The position numbers and the translations under genes were made by a program. The notes under the pieces are model-generated. The model had not been told where the DNA came from. It made no database searches and worked only from the letters and a program-made list of their open reading frames with translations. DNA of 64,000 nucleotides, from positions 186,001 through 250,000 of the forward strand of contig NZ_JAMXMB010000040.1 of NCBI RefSeq assembly GCF_024055635.1, read 5' to 3'. Source of the DNA: Microbacterium yannicii (GTDB taxonomy: Bacteria; Actinomycetota; Actinomycetes; Actinomycetales; Microbacteriaceae). Positions 1-8,181 of this stretch are shown here, piece after piece. The first letter of the stretch is position 1; each line of letters starts with the position of its first letter.

Positions 1-740
1 TGCAGGTGCTCGGGCCCCTCAGGGCCGCCGATCACCACCTCCTGGGCGGCGGAGTCCACGCGCAGGAGCACCGAACGGGTACGCAGTTCGATGCCGTACT
101 CCTCGATCTTGCGCTCGAGCTCGCGATCGAACGGCGGCAGGAACGCGGTCTCGGTCGGCACCACCATCACGACCCGGATCCTGTCCAGCACCCCCGTGGC
201 ACGCCAGTAGTCGCAGGCCTGATACATCGGCTTCTGTGCGGCACCAGCGCAGGAGGCAGGCCCGTCGGGCTGGGTGAAGACGACGGTGCCCTCCTTGAGG
301 TCGCGCAGAAGCAGTGACGCCTTCTGCGCCAGCTCGAATTCGTAGTGGGATGCCGCGGCCGGCGTCTGCATCGCCTCGGCCAGCCCCGGTATGCGCTCCC
401 AGTCGAGCTGGATGCCGGGGCACACGATGAGCTGGTCGAAGGTCACCCTGTCACCGCTCTCGAGCACGACCGCGTTGACCTCCGGCTGAACCGCGGTGAC
501 GGCATCCCGAATCCACTCCACGCCCTTCGGCATCACCTCTCGCTGCGGGCGAACGGTGATCCCGGCGCGCGCCGTGCCGCCGGCGACGTGCGAGAACAAC
601 GGCTTGTACAGGTGCTGCTCACGCGGCTCGATGATCGCGATGTCGTCGACGCCGGAGCGCCGCAGTCGCGCGGCGACCGATATGCCGCCGTTGCCTCCGC
701 CGATGACCACCACCCGGTGGTGCGCCTGCTGCTCGGACAT
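1..740 (-). CDS. FAD-dependent oxidoreductase, sulfide:quinone oxidoreductase-like (partial)
   Basis: Reads from ATG at 740 down to the window edge, so only the first 246 residues are visible and the C-terminus is missing. The N-terminus carries an FAD-binding Rossmann motif (VVIGGGNGGIS, residues 11-21). A CAGAAQKP motif at about 164-171 matches the conserved cysteine region (CAGAPQK) of the sulfide:quinone reductase / flavocytochrome c sulfide dehydrogenase group. Other cysteines are C107 and C176. Family members oxidise sulfide or a related donor and pass electrons to quinone at the membrane. The final redox cysteine and the membrane-binding tail would lie outside the window, so NADH dehydrogenase type 2 or another SQR-like oxidoreductase cannot be excluded. 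Confidence 0.8.
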   Translation of the reverse strand, partial: MSEQQAHHRVVVIGGGNGGISVAARLRRSGVDDIAIIEPREQHLYKPLFSHVAGGTARAGITVRPQREVMPKGVEWIRDAVTAVQPEVNAVVLESGDRVTFDQLIVCPGIQLDWERIPGLAEAMQTPAAASHYEFELAQKASLLLRDLKEGTVVFTQPDGPASCAGAAQKPMYQACDYWRATGVLDRIRVVMVVPTETAFLPPFDRELERKIEEYGIELRTRSVLLRVDSAAQEVVIGGPEGPEHL

Positions 741-924
741 GTTCCCTCCCCTCGGATGGCGACGCCCGTCGACCACGATCGACGAATGTCGCGTCTGAGA
801 TCTCCCTCAGGCGAGGTTAGGCAGGCGCGGGGAAGATGCGAGGGGGCTTGCGCAGGGGGCTGCGGTCGCACGAAGATGCCGGCGCGGAGCCCTCCCACCA
901 ACCCGAACCGGCCCCGACGCCCGC

Positions 925-1200
925 TCAGTCGGAGGATCGCCGGGCGAGACGCCGGCCGGCGACGAAAGCGAGCGTGATGAGGCCGAGGCTCAACGCCGCG
1001 AACCCGATGATCGTGGTGCGGGAGACGAAGACGACGTCGCCGGGCGCGAACGCGACGTCTGCGAGCGGCTGGTACGCGAACCATCCGAGGGACCCGAACG
1101 GCTGCGAGGTCATTCCGATGACGATCGCGACGACTCCCACGAGGAGGAGAACCCCTGCGACCACCCACGCCACGATGTCCTTGCCGCTCCGCTGCACCAT
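925..1200 (-). CDS. small two-helix membrane protein, unknown function
   Basis: A 91-residue protein with two hydrophobic helices (about 9-30 and 61-82) joined by a polar loop, ending in a basic-rich tail (RRLARRSSD). The start is supported by a TAGGGT hexamer at 1207-1212, six bases before the ATG, which is the spacing of a leaderless transcript. I do not recognise a named family. It stands alone between the truncated flavoprotein and the divergent arfB. Confidence 0.7.
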   Translation of the reverse strand: MVQRSGKDIVAWVVAGVLLLVGVVAIVIGMTSQPFGSLGWFAYQPLADVAFAPGDVVFVSRTTIIGFAALSLGLITLAFVAGRRLARRSSD

Positions 1201-1269
1201 GTCCCGACCCTATCGATCGGCTTCCGACACCGGTGGTCACCGCGTCGCACGCAAGAGGATGATGGACCC

Positions 1270-1707
1270 ATGCCCGCTGCCCACCGTCCCGGCCTCCGGG
1301 TGGGCTCGGGGCTCACCATCCCCGAGTCGGAATTGACCTGGCGGTTCTCGCGATCGTCCGGCCCCGGCGGGCAGGGGGTGAACACCGCCGACTCCCGTGC
1401 CGAGCTGGTGTGGGATGTGTCGCGCTCGGCCGTGCTCTCGCCCCACCAGCGCGAGAGGCTGCTCGCCCGGCTGAGCGGCCGCCTCGTCGACGGGGTGCTC
1501 ACGATCGCGGCATCCGAGCATCGCGCGCAACTGCGCAACCGGGAAGCTGCGCGTGCGCGCCTCGTCAGCCTCGTCGCCGACGCGCTCCGCCCGCCGTCGC
1601 CATCGCGACGATCGACGAAGCCGACGCGCGGCGCCCAGGAGCGGCGCCTGAGTGCGAAGAAGCAGCGCACCGACGTCAAGCGGCTGCGCCGCCCACCCGC
1701 TGACTGA
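1270..1707 (+). CDS. arfB: alternative ribosome-rescue factor ArfB (peptidyl-tRNA hydrolase)
   Basis: A 145-residue RF-1-like domain protein. It contains the catalytic GGQ in SSGPGGQGVNTADS (about residues 29-42), which hydrolyses peptidyl-tRNA on stalled ribosomes. The C-terminal tail is rich in Lys and Arg (KPTRGAQERRLSAKKQRTDVKRLRR), as expected for the tail that enters the empty mRNA channel. Length and layout match the ArfB/YaeJ family, and it lacks the codon-recognition domains of true release factors. The ATG at 1270 begins just upstream of the conserved domain. Confidence 0.93.
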   Translation: MPAAHRPGLRVGSGLTIPESELTWRFSRSSGPGGQGVNTADSRAELVWDVSRSAVLSPHQRERLLARLSGRLVDGVLTIAASEHRAQLRNREAARARLVSLVADALRPPSPSRRSTKPTRGAQERRLSAKKQRTDVKRLRRPPAD

Positions 1708-1749
1708 CAGGTCCGACGGCCCGGGTCCGGCGCGAGGATCCTCGGCGGC

Positions 1750-2037
1750 CTACGAGCGGCGTCGCGTGAGGTGGACGTCCACCGGGTCGCCGTCGGTCTT
1801 GCCGATCGCCTTTCGGACCTCGGCGTTGATCGGGAGCTTGTGCGTCCCATCGCCCAGCGCCATGAAGGCGCCTTCGAAGGGGTGCCCGTCGACCGTGCCG
1901 GCCACCTTGACGAGTCCGCGCGTGCCGAAGATCTCTGCGGAGTCCGGCAGCTTCACGCAGGTCCACGTGTCGCCCGGCTGAGCCTTTCCCAGGATGGCGG
2001 TGAAGCTGATGTCCAGCGGTCCGGTGTTGTCCGACAT
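1750..2037 (-). CDS. DUF1905 domain protein
   Basis: A 95-residue protein whose sequence (LDISFTAILGKAQPGDTWTCVKLP, then FGTRGLVKVAGTVDGHPF and KLPINAEVRKAIGKTDGDPVDVHL) matches the small beta-barrel DUF1905 family. The members are soluble proteins of unknown biochemical role, often found with YdeI-type domains. No partner domain is fused here. The ATG at 2037 gives the normal domain length. It may share a promoter region with nothing upstream, because the next gene on this strand ends in a hairpin at 2097-2126. Confidence 0.85.
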   Translation of the reverse strand: MSDNTGPLDISFTAILGKAQPGDTWTCVKLPDSAEIFGTRGLVKVAGTVDGHPFEGAFMALGDGTHKLPINAEVRKAIGKTDGDPVDVHLTRRRS

Positions 2038-2096
2038 GATGTCTCCTCATCTGGCCGTCCCAGCTGTGACGAGTATGGCCTCGGCGACGGCCCTTC

Positions 2097-2126
2097 ATCG
2101 GGATGACGATCGATCGTCGTCCCGAT
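2097..2126 (-). terminator. palindromic hairpin after the NTF2-like gene
   Basis: A 30-base palindrome with 15-base arms and one G·U-type mismatch, centred at 2111/2112. It lies 20 bases past the stop of the minus-strand gene ending at 2146 and upstream of the DUF1905 start. It could terminate the former or serve as an operator for the latter. There is no T-run. Confidence 0.5.
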
Positions 2127-2145
2127 CGACAGCCGCTGCCCTGTC

Positions 2146-2475
2146 TCAATCGGGAACGATGACCACGCTCTGGATCAGGCCGTCGCGCAGGGTGAAGCGG
2201 AACGGGCTGGTGCCGTTGAACCCGTTGCCACTCACCGCGAGGTGCACGAGGTACGTCTCGGACGCCGCCTCCTCGGCGATGTCGACGAGCTCGAAACGCG
2301 ACTGCTTGCCGATGTTGTCGGTGCGATCCCACTCTCGGATTCCGGAATGCCCATGCGCCACGCGACCCCAGTCGTCGAGCGATCCGTCCTCGCTGAATGC
2401 GGCGACGAAGGCATCGGAGTCGCCGGCATTCGTGGCGTCGATGAATGCCGAGATTGGAGCGGGGAGGAGTGCCAT
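2146..2475 (-). CDS. NTF2-like (SnoaL-type) nuclear transport factor 2 family protein
   Basis: A 109-residue protein with the SnoaL/NTF2 fold signature: an N-terminal helix (PISAFIDATNAGDSDAFVAAFSEDG), then HGHSGIREW, and C-terminal strands with FNGTSPFRFTLRDGLIQSVVIV. Such proteins are small cone-shaped binders or enzymes with varied roles, so no substrate can be named. The ATG at 2475 was chosen because the longer open frame upstream lacks coding character and the domain begins at once. It is divergent from the molybdate operon. Confidence 0.85.
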   Translation of the reverse strand: MALLPAPISAFIDATNAGDSDAFVAAFSEDGSLDDWGRVAHGHSGIREWDRTDNIGKQSRFELVDIAEEAASETYLVHLAVSGNGFNGTSPFRFTLRDGLIQSVVIVPD

Positions 2476-2604
2476 TCTCCGATCCTGCACCCCATTCGCG
2501 CGGAGGGAAATGCCGGTCGGCTCAACGGCTCGACAACCCCGCGCACCCGCGCGTGCGGCGAAAAGAGCACCGATTAACCGCATGTGCGGTGATAACGTGA
2601 CGCT

Positions 2605-2997
2605 GTGGTGAGCTACAAGATCTCCGAGGCGGCGCGGCTGCTCGCGGTGAGCGACGACACCGTGCGCCGGTGGATCGAGGCGGGTACGCTGCCGACGACC
2701 GGGGCATCGCCCGTCGAGATCCCGGGTGATGCGCTCGCCGCCCGCGCGGTCGAGCTGGCCGCGGCTCCCGGGGACCCGGCCGATCTGCTCTCGAGCGCGC
2801 GCAATCGCTTCGTCGGGCTCGTCACGCGGGTGCAGCTCGACGGCGTCATGGCCCAGGTGGACATCCAGTCGGGCCCGCATCGGGTTGTCTCGCTCATGTC
2901 GTCCGAGGCGGTGCGCGAGCTGGGTCTCGAACCCGGATCGCTCGCTGTCGCCGTCGTCAAGGCGACGACGGTGATCGTCGAGACGCCGAAGGCCTGA
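2605..2997 (+). CDS. HTH molybdate-binding (Mop/TOBE) protein, first gene of the mod operon
   Basis: A 130-residue protein in two parts. An excisionase/MerR-type helix-turn-helix (YKISEAARLLAVSDDTVRRWIEAG, about 4-27) is followed by a TOBE/Mop domain (about 67-130) of the kind that binds molybdate oxyanions. It is likely the molybdate sensor or store for the operon. A TAACGT hexamer at 2593-2598, six bases before GTG 2605, points to a leaderless transcript from this start; GTG 2608 is the alternative. Its stop is separated from modA by one base, so the four genes form one transcription unit. Confidence 0.9.
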   Translation: MVSYKISEAARLLAVSDDTVRRWIEAGTLPTTGASPVEIPGDALAARAVELAAAPGDPADLLSSARNRFVGLVTRVQLDGVMAQVDIQSGPHRVVSLMSSEAVRELGLEPGSLAVAVVKATTVIVETPKA

Positions 2998-2998
2998 C

Positions 2999-3805
2999 GT
3001 GCGCCACGGTGCCACCATTCGCGCCGCAGCGGTCATCGCCGCTCTCGTGCTCGCGCTCGCCGGCTGCGCCACGGGCGTCGACCGGGATCCGGGCGCGACG
3101 TCTTCGGAGACGACCACGTCCGAGCCCGAGCTGTCCGGCGAGCTCACCGTGTACGCCGCGGCGTCGCTGCAGGGGGCATTCGACGAGCTGGCGACGGAGT
3201 TCGAGCAGCGGCATCCGTCCCTCCGTGTGCAGCCCGTCACCTACGACGGCTCGTCCACGCTGGCGACGCAGATCATCGAGGGCGCGCCGGCCGATGTCTT
3301 CGCGGCGGCCGACGAGCGGAACATGGCGAAGGTCGTCGACGCGGGCCTCGCGAGCGATCCCACGCTGTTCGCGACGAACACCCTGACGCTCGTGGTTCCC
3401 GCGGGGAATCCGGGCGGCATCGAAGGCCTCGATGACCTCGCCGACCCCGACCGGACTGTCGTGCTGTGCGCCGCCGAGGTGCCGTGCGGGGCCGCATCGG
3501 CGACGCTCCTCTCGAACGCCGGTGTGGAGGCGAGCGTCGACAGCTACGAGCAGAACGTCACCGCCGTCCTCACGAAGGTCGCTGCGGGTGAGGCCGATGC
3601 CGGGCTGGTGTACGTGACGGATGCCGCGAGCACGCGTGCCGTCGAGGCGATCGCGGTGCCGGGGGCTGAGGACGTCGTCAACCGGTACCCGATCGCCGCT
3701 GTGAGCGACAGCGAGAACCCGGAAGCGGCCGACGCCTTCGTCGCGTTCGTGCTCAGCGACGACGGTCGACGCGTGCTCGAGACCTTCGGGTTCGGGGCGC
3801 CGTGA
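2999..3805 (+). CDS. modA: molybdate ABC transporter, substrate-binding lipoprotein ModA
   Basis: A 268-residue periplasmic-type binding protein with a lipoprotein signal: basic start, hydrophobic stretch and lipobox LALAGC with lipid-anchoring C23. The mature part begins LTVYAAASLQGAFDELATEFE, the ModA signature that contacts the oxyanion, and continues with YDGSSTLATQI. It captures molybdate (possibly tungstate) for ModBC. GTG at 2999 immediately follows the regulator stop, and its own stop overlaps the modB start in GTGA, indicating translational coupling. Confidence 0.95.
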   Translation: MRHGATIRAAAVIAALVLALAGCATGVDRDPGATSSETTTSEPELSGELTVYAAASLQGAFDELATEFEQRHPSLRVQPVTYDGSSTLATQIIEGAPADVFAAADERNMAKVVDAGLASDPTLFATNTLTLVVPAGNPGGIEGLDDLADPDRTVVLCAAEVPCGAASATLLSNAGVEASVDSYEQNVTAVLTKVAAGEADAGLVYVTDAASTRAVEAIAVPGAEDVVNRYPIAAVSDSENPEAADAFVAFVLSDDGRRVLETFGFGAP

Positions 3806-4635
3806 CCGTCGCCGCGGCACGCGACACGCGCACGCACGAGGAACGCGCCGGTTTCGTCCCCCGCGTCGTCGCGGTGCCGGCCGTGATCGGCCTCGCGCTG
3901 CTCGTCCTGCCGCTGGGCGCGCTCGTGCTGCGCGTGCAGTGGTCGACGCTCTGGGGCGACGTCACCTCACCGCAAGCGCTGTCGGCACTCGGGCTCTCGC
4001 TCGCGACCGGCGCGGTCGCCACCCTCGTGTGCGTCATCCTCGGGGTGCCGCTCGCGCTCCTCATCGCCCGCAGCAGCGTGCGGACGGCGGCCGTGCTGCG
4101 CGCCCTGGTGACGGTGCCGCTCGTGCTGCCCCCCATGGTCGGCGGCGTCGCGATGCTGTTCCTTTTCGGCCGCACCAGCTGGCTGGGCGGCGTGCTCGGC
4201 GAGTGGGGCATCCGCATCCCGTTCACCACCACCGCCGTCGTCCTCGCGCAGACCTTCGTCGCGCTGCCGTTCCTCGTGCTCGCCCTCGAAGGAGCACTGC
4301 GCTCCACCGGTACCGGCTTCGAGCAGGCGGCGGCGGGTCTCGGCGCGGGGCGCTGGACGATCCTCGCCCGCGTGACCCTCCCGCTCGCGGCGCCCGGCCT
4401 CGTCGCGGGCATCGTGCTGTGCTTCGCCCGCGCCATCGGCGAGTTCGGCGCCACGGCGCTCTTCGCCGGGAACGCCCCCGGCGTGACGCAGACCATGCCC
4501 CTCGCGATCTACACGGCGTTCAACGGCGCAGGCGTCTCGCAGGGCACGGCGGTGGCGCTCTCGCTGCTGCTGCTCGTCACCGCCGTCGGCGTGCTGCTGC
4601 TCGTGCGCGCCTGGCGCGCGGAGGCCCCGCGATGA
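3802..4635 (+). CDS. modB: molybdate ABC transporter permease ModB
   Basis: A 277-residue integral membrane protein with about six helices and the ABC permease EAA-type loop (EQAAAGLGAGRWTILARVTLP) before the last helices, where it docks on ModC. The conserved IGEFGATALFAGN segment is typical of ModB/CysT permeases. It starts with GTG overlapping the modA stop by four bases and ends overlapping the modC ATG by four bases (ATGA), so all three are translated together. Confidence 0.95.
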   Translation: MTVAAARDTRTHEERAGFVPRVVAVPAVIGLALLVLPLGALVLRVQWSTLWGDVTSPQALSALGLSLATGAVATLVCVILGVPLALLIARSSVRTAAVLRALVTVPLVLPPMVGGVAMLFLFGRTSWLGGVLGEWGIRIPFTTTAVVLAQTFVALPFLVLALEGALRSTGTGFEQAAAGLGAGRWTILARVTLPLAAPGLVAGIVLCFARAIGEFGATALFAGNAPGVTQTMPLAIYTAFNGAGVSQGTAVALSLLLLVTAVGVLLLVRAWRAEAPR

Positions 4636-5744
4636 GCGGTGCGGGAGGACCGGATGCTGCCGCCGGCGTCGCGGACACCTCTCCCGCACCGGGACTCGAG
4701 GCCCGCGTCCGGGCGGATCGCGGCGAGTTCTCGCTGGACATGACCCTCAGCGTGCCGGCCGGCGAGACCGTGGCGCTCATGGGTCCGAGCGGCGCCGGAA
4801 AGTCGACGCTGCTCGGCGTGCTGGCGGGGCTGACCGGGTTCGACGAAGGGGAGGTGCGACTGCGGGGCCGCGTCCTCGACCGGCGCACGTCCGACGGCTC
4901 CGCCACTCGCCGCACGCCGCCGGCGCACCGGGGGGTCGTTCTGCTCGGCCAGGACCCGCGGCTCTTCCCGCACCTCTCCGCGCACGACAACGTGGCGTTC
5001 GGCCTGCGCGTGCACGGCGCCACGAAGACGGCGGCGGCGGCCGGAGCCGCGGACTGGCTTCGGCGGGTGGGGCTGGCGGGTCTCGGCGCACGCCGGCCCG
5101 CGCAGCTGTCGGGCGGGCAGCAGCAGCGCGTCGCGCTCGCCCGGGCGCTCGCGACGACGCCCGCCGCGCTCCTGCTCGACGAGCCGCTCACGTCGCTCGA
5201 CACCGAGACCGCCGGCGACGTGCGCGCCCTGCTGCACCAGCAGCTCGCGGCGACACGCACGACGGCCGTCGTCGCGACCCACGATGCGGTCGACGCCGTC
5301 GCGCTCGCGAGTCGCCTCGTCGTGCTCGAAGGCGGCCGCGTCACGCAGACCGGCCCGGTGCGCGAGGTGCTCGCCTCTCCCGCGACCCGGTTCGCCGCGG
5401 CGGTCGCGGGGCTGAACCGCGTCGTCGGGACTTTCGAACCCGCAGACTCGACCTGGCGTGCGGGAGACCTCGTGCTGCCGCACGGGGGCGCGCGGCAGCA
5501 TCCGTCTCTCGTTGCGGTATTCCGGCCGAGCGCCGTGCGAGTGATCGACGGGTCGCCGCGCGCCGCGGGGGAGTGGACAGCACGCATCGTGCGTCTCGAG
5601 CAGACGCCGGCCGGGGTGCGGATCCGCACCGCGGATCCCGACGTGGCGGTGGACGTCGCCGCCGACCGCGCCGCGGGACTCACGCCCGGCGACACGATCA
5701 CGCTGCGGGTGGATCCGGCCGACGTGCGACTCGTCGGGCCGTGA
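4632..5744 (+). CDS. modC: molybdate ABC transporter ATP-binding protein ModC
   Basis: A 370-residue ATPase. Walker A is GPSGAGKST (51-59), the signature is LSGGQQQR (160-167), Walker B is LLLDEP (181-186), and the switch histidine is in VVATHD. The C-terminal 80 or so residues form a TOBE-like oxyanion-binding domain, as in ModC. The open frame extends far upstream inside modB, but the ATG at 4632 in the ATGA overlap is the correct start. It energises uptake through ModB. Confidence 0.95.
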   Translation: MSGAGGPDAAAGVADTSPAPGLEARVRADRGEFSLDMTLSVPAGETVALMGPSGAGKSTLLGVLAGLTGFDEGEVRLRGRVLDRRTSDGSATRRTPPAHRGVVLLGQDPRLFPHLSAHDNVAFGLRVHGATKTAAAAGAADWLRRVGLAGLGARRPAQLSGGQQQRVALARALATTPAALLLDEPLTSLDTETAGDVRALLHQQLAATRTTAVVATHDAVDAVALASRLVVLEGGRVTQTGPVREVLASPATRFAAAVAGLNRVVGTFEPADSTWRAGDLVLPHGGARQHPSLVAVFRPSAVRVIDGSPRAAGEWTARIVRLEQTPAGVRIRTADPDVAVDVAADRAAGLTPGDTITLRVDPADVRLVGP

Positions 5745-5788
5745 GCTTCCCGGAAGCCTGCTCGTTCGCTCGACGGGCGGAGGGATCC

Positions 5789-5828
5789 GGTCGTTGAGCG
5801 AGGGAGCGCCAGCGACCGAGACGAAACG
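5789..5828 (+). repeat. interspersed GGTCGTTGAGCGAG-type repeat
   Basis: A 40-base segment beginning GGTCGTTGAGCGAG and ending GACCGAGACGAAACG in the modC-GNAT gap. A diverged copy in opposite orientation is translated inside cydD at 11629-11665. The pattern resembles the abundant short interspersed repeats of Microbacteriaceae genomes (recalled, not searched). Confidence 0.6.
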
Positions 5829-5917
5829 CCTCGAGCCGACGGACCCCGCCGGGTGCCGGGCATTTCGCAGACGACTCGGGCCAGGACAGCCCCGTCGGAA
5901 GCCCATAGACTCGCCCG

Positions 5918-6526
5918 GTGACGCGCATCCGCCCCTTCCGCCCCGGTGACGAAGCCGCTCTCGTCGACATCTGCCTGAAGACGGCGGATGCCGGAGCCGA
6001 CGCGACCGGCATCCTCGACGACGACGATCTGTGGGCCGAGATCTTCGTCCTGCCGTACGCGGCGCGTCACCCCGAGTTCGCCTTCGTGGTCGAGACGGAC
6101 GACGGCCGCGTCGTCGGCTACATCGTGGGCGCGCCCGACTCCGCGGCGTTCGAGGAGTGGTTCGCGAGCGACTGGTGGCCGCGGCACGCCGAGCGCTGGC
6201 CGCGACCGCAGGGCGAGGATCCGTCCGCCGACTCCCGGCAGGACGGCATCCTCCGCTACGCGTACGCCCGCGCGGGCGGCGAGCAGCCGTTCGGCGACGA
6301 GTACCCGGCGCACCTGCACATCGACCTGCTGGCCGAGACCCAGGGCCAGGGCCTGGGCCGCCGGCTCATCGAGACGCTCGAAGCCGCCCTGCGCGAGGCG
6401 GGTGCGCCCGGCCTCCACCTAGTGGCGTCGGCCGACAACACCGGGGCCATCGCCTTCTACCCCCGCGTGGGGTTCGAGCCGATCGCGTCGCCCGAGGGCA
6501 CGCAGGTCTTCGCGAAGCGCCTCTGA
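5918..6526 (+). CDS. GNAT family N-acetyltransferase
   Basis: A 202-residue acetyltransferase. It has an N-terminal IRPFRPGDEAALVDICLKT motif, a strand EFAFVVETDDGRVVGYIVG, the acetyl-CoA loop QGQGLGRRLIETLE (about 151-164), and the C-terminal NTGAIAFYPRVGFEP. The tryptophan-rich insert between (EEWFASDWWPRHAERWP) resembles the acetyltransferase-like domain found with bacterial O-GlcNAcase-type proteins. The acceptor substrate is unknown. GTG at 5918 lies six bases after TAGACT (5906-5911), consistent with a leaderless start. Confidence 0.87.
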   Translation: MTRIRPFRPGDEAALVDICLKTADAGADATGILDDDDLWAEIFVLPYAARHPEFAFVVETDDGRVVGYIVGAPDSAAFEEWFASDWWPRHAERWPRPQGEDPSADSRQDGILRYAYARAGGEQPFGDEYPAHLHIDLLAETQGQGLGRRLIETLEAALREAGAPGLHLVASADNTGAIAFYPRVGFEPIASPEGTQVFAKRL

Positions 6527-6593
6527 CCTACGCGACTGCCGGCTCGGCGTCAACCCGTCCGGGTGCGACACCCGCCGGCGTAGTCTGCCCCCC

Positions 6594-8144
6594 GTGGACG
6601 ATGTCTCGGCGCCGACCGGCCGTGAGCCGGCACTGCTGGCGCTGCCGCGCCCTGACGGCACGGCGCCGCGCGCGCTGGTGCTCGGCGCGACGGGGTATAT
6701 CGGCGGGCGGCTGGTGCCACGACTGCTGAATGCCGGCTACGAGGTGCGCGTCCTCGCGCGCGATCCCGCACGGGCGGCGGCGTTCCCGTGGGGCGGCCGC
6801 GTCGAGATCGTCCGTGGCGATGCCGCCGACGAGGCGACGGTCGGTGAAGCCATGCGCGACGTCGATGTGGTCTTCTACCTCGTGCACTCGATGTCGGGCG
6901 GCAAGCGGTTCGCCGACACCGACCGGCGTGCCGCCGAGACGGTCGCGCAGGCGGCGGCCGCGGCATCCGTGGGTCGCATCGTGTATCTCGGCGGCCTGCA
7001 CCCGACCGGGGTGACGCTCTCGCCCCACCTGCAGTCACGCGTCGAGGTGGGACGGACGTTCCTCGAGAGCGGCGTCCCGACGATCGTGCTGCAGGCGGGC
7101 GTCGTGATCGGGTCCGGGTCGGCCTCGTTCGAGATGGTGCGCCACCTCACCGAGGTGCTGCCGTACATGCCGGCGCCGAAGTGGGTGCGCAACCGCATCC
7201 AGCCCATCGCCGTGCGCGATGTGCTGCACTACCTGCTCGGCGCCGCGCGGCTGCCCGCCGATGTGAACCGCGCCGTCGACATCGGAGGCCCCGACGTGCT
7301 GCGGTACGGGCAGATGATGAACGGCTACGCCGTCGAGGCCGGGCTGCGCCAGCGCGCGATCGCAGCCCTCCCGGTGCTGACGCCGCGACTGGCCTCGCAC
7401 TGGGTCAACCTGGTGACGCCGATTCCCCGGTCGATCGCGCGGCCGCTGGTCGAGTCGCTCCAGAACGAATGCGTCGTGAAGGACCACGGCATCGACGGGC
7501 TCATCCCGCCCCCGGAAGGCGGTCTCACGCCCTACCGCACCGCCGTGCGCCTGGCGCTCGGCAAGCTCGAGACCGACGCGATCGAGACCAGCTGGCAGGA
7601 TGCCGGCGTGCTCGACGCCCCGAGCGACCCGTTGCCGAACGACCCCGACTGGGCGGGCCGCGTGGTGTTCAGCGACGTCCGCACCGCACACTCCCCGGCG
7701 TCGCCGGAGGCGCTGTGGCGCGTCATCGTCGGCATCGGCGGCGAGAACGGCTGGTACTCGTCGCCGTTGCTGTGGGCCGTGCGCGGCTGGATGGATCGTC
7801 TCGTCGGGGGCATCGGCCTCGCCCGCGGGCGGCGCAGCCGTGGCCGGCTCGCCGTCGGGGATGCGCTCGACTTCTGGCGGGTCGAGGCGCTGGAACCGGG
7901 ACGGATGCTGCGCCTCCGCGCCGAGATGAAGGTTCCGGGTCTCGCGTGGCTCGAGCTGCGCGCGTCGCCGGATGAGGCGCGCGGGGGCTCCCGCTACGAC
8001 CAGCGCGCGGTGTTCTTCCCACGCGGGCTGGCGGGGCGGCTGTACTGGCTCTCCGTCCTGCCGTTCCACGGGTTCATCTTCGCGGGCATGGCGCGGCGCA
8101 TCACGGCCACCGCCGCGGCGGGCGGCGTCGCCGGCGAGCCCTGA
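6594..8144 (+). CDS. SDR-type NAD(P)-binding protein with C-terminal DUF2867 domain
   Basis: A 516-residue two-domain protein. The first 290 or so residues are an atypical SDR/NmrA-like Rossmann domain (ALVLGATGYIGGRLVPRLL, about 25-43; then VFYLVHSMSGGKRF). The rest (about 355-510) matches DUF2867, a hydrophobic-ligand-like domain, with repeated Trp and Arg residues (GENGWYSSPLLWAVRGWMD). The function is not established; roles in quinone or lipid-like ligand chemistry are guesses. GTG at 6594 follows TAGTCT (6581-6586) by seven bases, a leaderless arrangement. Confidence 0.85.
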   Translation: MDDVSAPTGREPALLALPRPDGTAPRALVLGATGYIGGRLVPRLLNAGYEVRVLARDPARAAAFPWGGRVEIVRGDAADEATVGEAMRDVDVVFYLVHSMSGGKRFADTDRRAAETVAQAAAAASVGRIVYLGGLHPTGVTLSPHLQSRVEVGRTFLESGVPTIVLQAGVVIGSGSASFEMVRHLTEVLPYMPAPKWVRNRIQPIAVRDVLHYLLGAARLPADVNRAVDIGGPDVLRYGQMMNGYAVEAGLRQRAIAALPVLTPRLASHWVNLVTPIPRSIARPLVESLQNECVVKDHGIDGLIPPPEGGLTPYRTAVRLALGKLETDAIETSWQDAGVLDAPSDPLPNDPDWAGRVVFSDVRTAHSPASPEALWRVIVGIGGENGWYSSPLLWAVRGWMDRLVGGIGLARGRRSRGRLAVGDALDFWRVEALEPGRMLRLRAEMKVPGLAWLELRASPDEARGGSRYDQRAVFFPRGLAGRLYWLSVLPFHGFIFAGMARRITATAAAGGVAGEP

Positions 8145-8181
8145 GGTGGTGCGGTCGGCGTGAGGCCCTCGCCCGGGCGCG

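Noticed and set aside
3939..4631. Long open frame upstream of modC
   Set aside because: It is in a different frame inside modB, composed of Arg/Ala-rich out-of-frame sequence. The ATGA overlap at 4632 is the normal coupled start.
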